This document shows positions 62,901 through 64,000 of a DNA stretch of 64,000 nucleotides, in pieces. The notes below the pieces were generated by a model that made no database searches, was not told where the DNA came from, and worked only from the letters and a program-made list of their open reading frames with translations. The translations under genes and the position numbers were made by a program. The stretch's first letter is position 1, and each line of letters begins with the position of its first letter. The stretch is from Owenia fusiformis (lineage: Eukaryota > Annelida > Polychaeta > Sabellida > Oweniidae): assembly GCA_903813345.2 (NCBI GenBank), contig CAIIXF020000008.1, forward strand, positions 38,194,867 through 38,258,866, written 5' to 3'.

Positions 62901-63167
62901 GCAATAAAGAAATATACATATAGTGTATTAATGGGTTTGGGTTAAGCGTGAACACACGCACATGTCTGACATGCACTGCACGAACCAATTTTCTGGGTTT
63001 TGCAATGCCTTTGTGTCATCTATTTCCAGTTGATGATAGAAGCGAGTTCTGCCGCAGGAGTTCACGCAGTTATGTCAGAACAAATGCGACAGTTAGACCC
63101 TTCACTAAAAAATATCGGAGTGATACTTTGTGGCGGAAACGTAGACGTTAATAACCTCCCTTGGTGA
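53974..63167 (+). CDS. SRR: Serine racemase family enzyme (PLP fold type II), 8 exons, complete
   Basis: Exons: 53974-54156, 56223-56264, 59562-59728, 60683-60767, 61178-61304, 61627-61805, 62447-62497, 63030-63167. All junctions are GT..AG and in phase; 323 residues. The family racemises L-serine to D-serine and eliminates water to pyruvate; some invertebrate members racemise aspartate. PLP-lysine Lys54 lies in TGSFKPRGA. The HSSGNHG loop (78-84) includes the expected re-face serine, Ser80. Arg131 matches Arg135 of mammalian enzymes. SGGGM (181-185) is the phosphate-binding loop, and CGGNVD (312-317) contacts the PLP ring nitrogen, with Cys where mammalian serine racemases have Ser. The loop after His148 reads HSYDSYN rather than the mammalian HPNQEP, so substrate preference is open; L-serine dehydratase is an alternative. 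AATAAA at 63425 fits the 3' end. The gene is divergent from POMT2, about 8 kb away. Confidence 0.93.
56425..59370. repeat. 101-bp minisatellite in racemase intron 2, about 28 copies
   Basis: The unit includes GGAACAAGGTTGTAATTAGG, CAGCTAATTGAGAATGGGAC and CGTTCACGTTCAATGTATAA. Two main types are interspersed, one with CCTAGAATACGTGCC and one with CCTAAAAGACGTACC, together with CAGCTAAT/CAACTAAT variants. Regular copies start near 56521, with diverged units from about 56425, roughly 160 nt after the exon 2 donor. Confidence 0.93.
59936..60566. mobile_element. MITE with ~170-bp inverted repeats in racemase intron 3
   Basis: It starts TACAGGGTGGGCAAAAAAC and ends GTTTTGACCCACCCTGTA. Inverted similarity extends inward through TATGTTAAACCATACCACG and AAGATAAATCATTTCCTAAC. 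It is the same family as 18793-19244. Confidence 0.75.
60723..60982 (+). repeat. 52-bp tandem array made of the exon 4 3' end plus its splice donor
   Basis: Five copies start at 60723, 60775, 60827, 60879 and 60931, each running TTCATAGTTCATTCATATGA..CAATAGCTGGSCAAGTGAG. The first 45 bases of copy 1 are coding (FIVHSYDSYNTIAGQ) and its GTGAG is the true donor. The other four copies are intronic, each with its own GTGAG. The period is not a multiple of three, and reading past the first donor meets TGA within copy 2. Confidence 0.93.
61865..62205. mobile_element. Compound MITE, copy B (inverted relative to copy A)
   Basis: It starts TATATACCCCATATTCTAGA and ends ATGGCAGTCACTATTTGTAT, containing both modules of 13327-13797 in reverse order and orientation. 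It is shorter by internal loss and lacks most of the central hairpin. It lies in intron 6 of the racemase gene. Confidence 0.7.
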
Positions 63168-63787
63168 ATACCGCAAACCTTCTTGAGGACTTCGTGGACC
63201 TCCGAGAGCTGTAAATCATTGAAACTTATTTGACACTAGGGAAAATATAGCACATAAGGCTCAAGGTGATGCATATACAGGGTTTTAACCTCAGAACTAT
63301 ACACTACATGTACCATATATGAATTATTTACATTTGTGAATATACGTTTTAAAGATTTATGAATACTATATATACTTTTGATATTTTACATTTTGTATTT
63401 TTATGTAACCTAATATCAAGTTTAAATAAAATATAAACATATTGAATCTACATTATGTGTCATATTAAATCAATAAAACATATGCTGGTCGTAAACCCAT
63501 GTGCGTTTTTAAAAAAGAAAGATGGGTACATCAAAATGTGCATTGTGGAGGCCCAACTATTCTGACAGCCCAAGTGTTATAAAAATCTAAGATCACTTAT
63601 TGTTATTAGATCTGAAAATTCACACCAGGGAAAAAATATTGGTCCTTTTTGGAAATTTGGACCCACTTTATGAAAAAGTGGGATCTTTTTCGAAATTGAT
63701 GCCAATTTTCAGCTAATAAGTCTATACACGCCGGTATGTATTTATGGTCACTATTTATTTAGTAAGTCTAAGCTTACAGGTAGACAT
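63168..63787. other. 3' UTR and spacer between converging genes
   Basis: This holds the racemase 3' UTR with AATAAA at 63425. On the opposite strand the 3' flank of the next gene has AATAAA (TTTATT at 63754). Nothing else is seen in the stretch. Confidence 0.6.
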
Positions 63788-64000
63788 CTAGATCGGTGAA
63801 ACGAGGACAACATTTCTTGGGGAATATTGGCTTTTAGATAGACATAATTTCTTTCTGGGATTATGTACATGAATATGCCCCTCTTCATCAACAGCAACCA
63901 AAACAGGAAAACGATATTGGCTCTCTTTAAAATGAATGCACATGGAGACATTAATTGTTTCAAGTGTTTTAAACAAATGATACCCATGGTTATGTAAAGT
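63788..64000 (-). CDS. Probable last exon of an unidentified gene, cut by the window edge
   Basis: The minus-strand frame enters from beyond 64000 without a stop and reads HLFKTLETINVSMCIHFKES, then FPVLVAVDEEGHIHVHNPRK and a C-terminus VVLVSPI before TAG at 63788. Composition is protein-like, and an AATAAA lies about 30 nt after the stop, as expected of a terminal exon. I do not recognise the family. The VAVDEEGHIHVHNP stretch could be a beta-propeller blade. A competing frame in the same place lacks such character. Confidence 0.45.
   Translation of the reverse strand, partial: TLHNHGYHLFKTLETINVSMCIHFKESQYRFPVLVAVDEEGHIHVHNPRKKLCLSKSQYSPRNVVLVSPI

Overview
This window is animal nuclear DNA. 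It is AT-rich, its genes have many introns with GT..AG ends, and small DNA transposons and tandem repeats are everywhere. There are no bacterial operons, rRNAs or recognisable tRNAs. The gene content (POMT2, a serine racemase family enzyme, a secreted PAN plus AbfB protein, an LRR-mucin membrane protein and a 17-finger C2H2 protein) and the repeat style suggest a marine invertebrate, possibly a mollusc or another lophotrochozoan. That placement is a guess.

Layout. 1-4366: repeats, including a 1.24 kb element with 9-bp target duplications and a 0.4 kb MITE with TA-flanked inverted repeats. 4367-7759 (-): single-exon coding region for a 17-finger zinc-finger protein, with a probable 5' UTR intron. 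7880-16872: no convincing gene; hAT-like and other MITEs, a miRNA-like hairpin and a hammerhead-like fold. 16891-18369 (+): two-exon secreted PAN/AbfB protein. 20292-45747 (-): the complete protein O-mannosyltransferase 2 gene, resolved here into 20 coding exons that join in phase to 729 residues. Intron 12 of that gene contains, on the opposite strand, a two-exon gene for an LRR membrane protein with a long Thr/Ser/Pro mucin-like stalk (27634-31657). 45748-53973: spacer with a hAT-like MITE, a decayed LINE tail and an 830-bp near-palindrome. 53974-63167 (+): the complete eight-exon serine racemase family gene, 323 residues. 63788-64000 (-): probable last exon of an unidentified gene that continues beyond the window and converges on the racemase gene.

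The most unusual signal is the placement of tandem repeats. Six introns carry minisatellites or repeat arrays, and all of these lie at the 5' end of the intron. In POMT2 intron 6 a 30-bp array starts exactly at the splice donor, so donor-like GTAA recurs every 30 bp. In the racemase gene the last 45 bases of exon 4 plus the donor are repeated five times with a 52-bp period. POMT2 intron 2 has a 34-bp array starting about 15 nt after the donor. This suggests that repeats in this genome are seeded at, or tolerated near, 5' splice sites.

The genes do not form an obvious pathway. POMT2 makes O-mannosyl glycans on Ser/Thr-rich proteins, and a Ser/Thr-rich mucin-like gene is nested inside it, but a functional link would be speculation.
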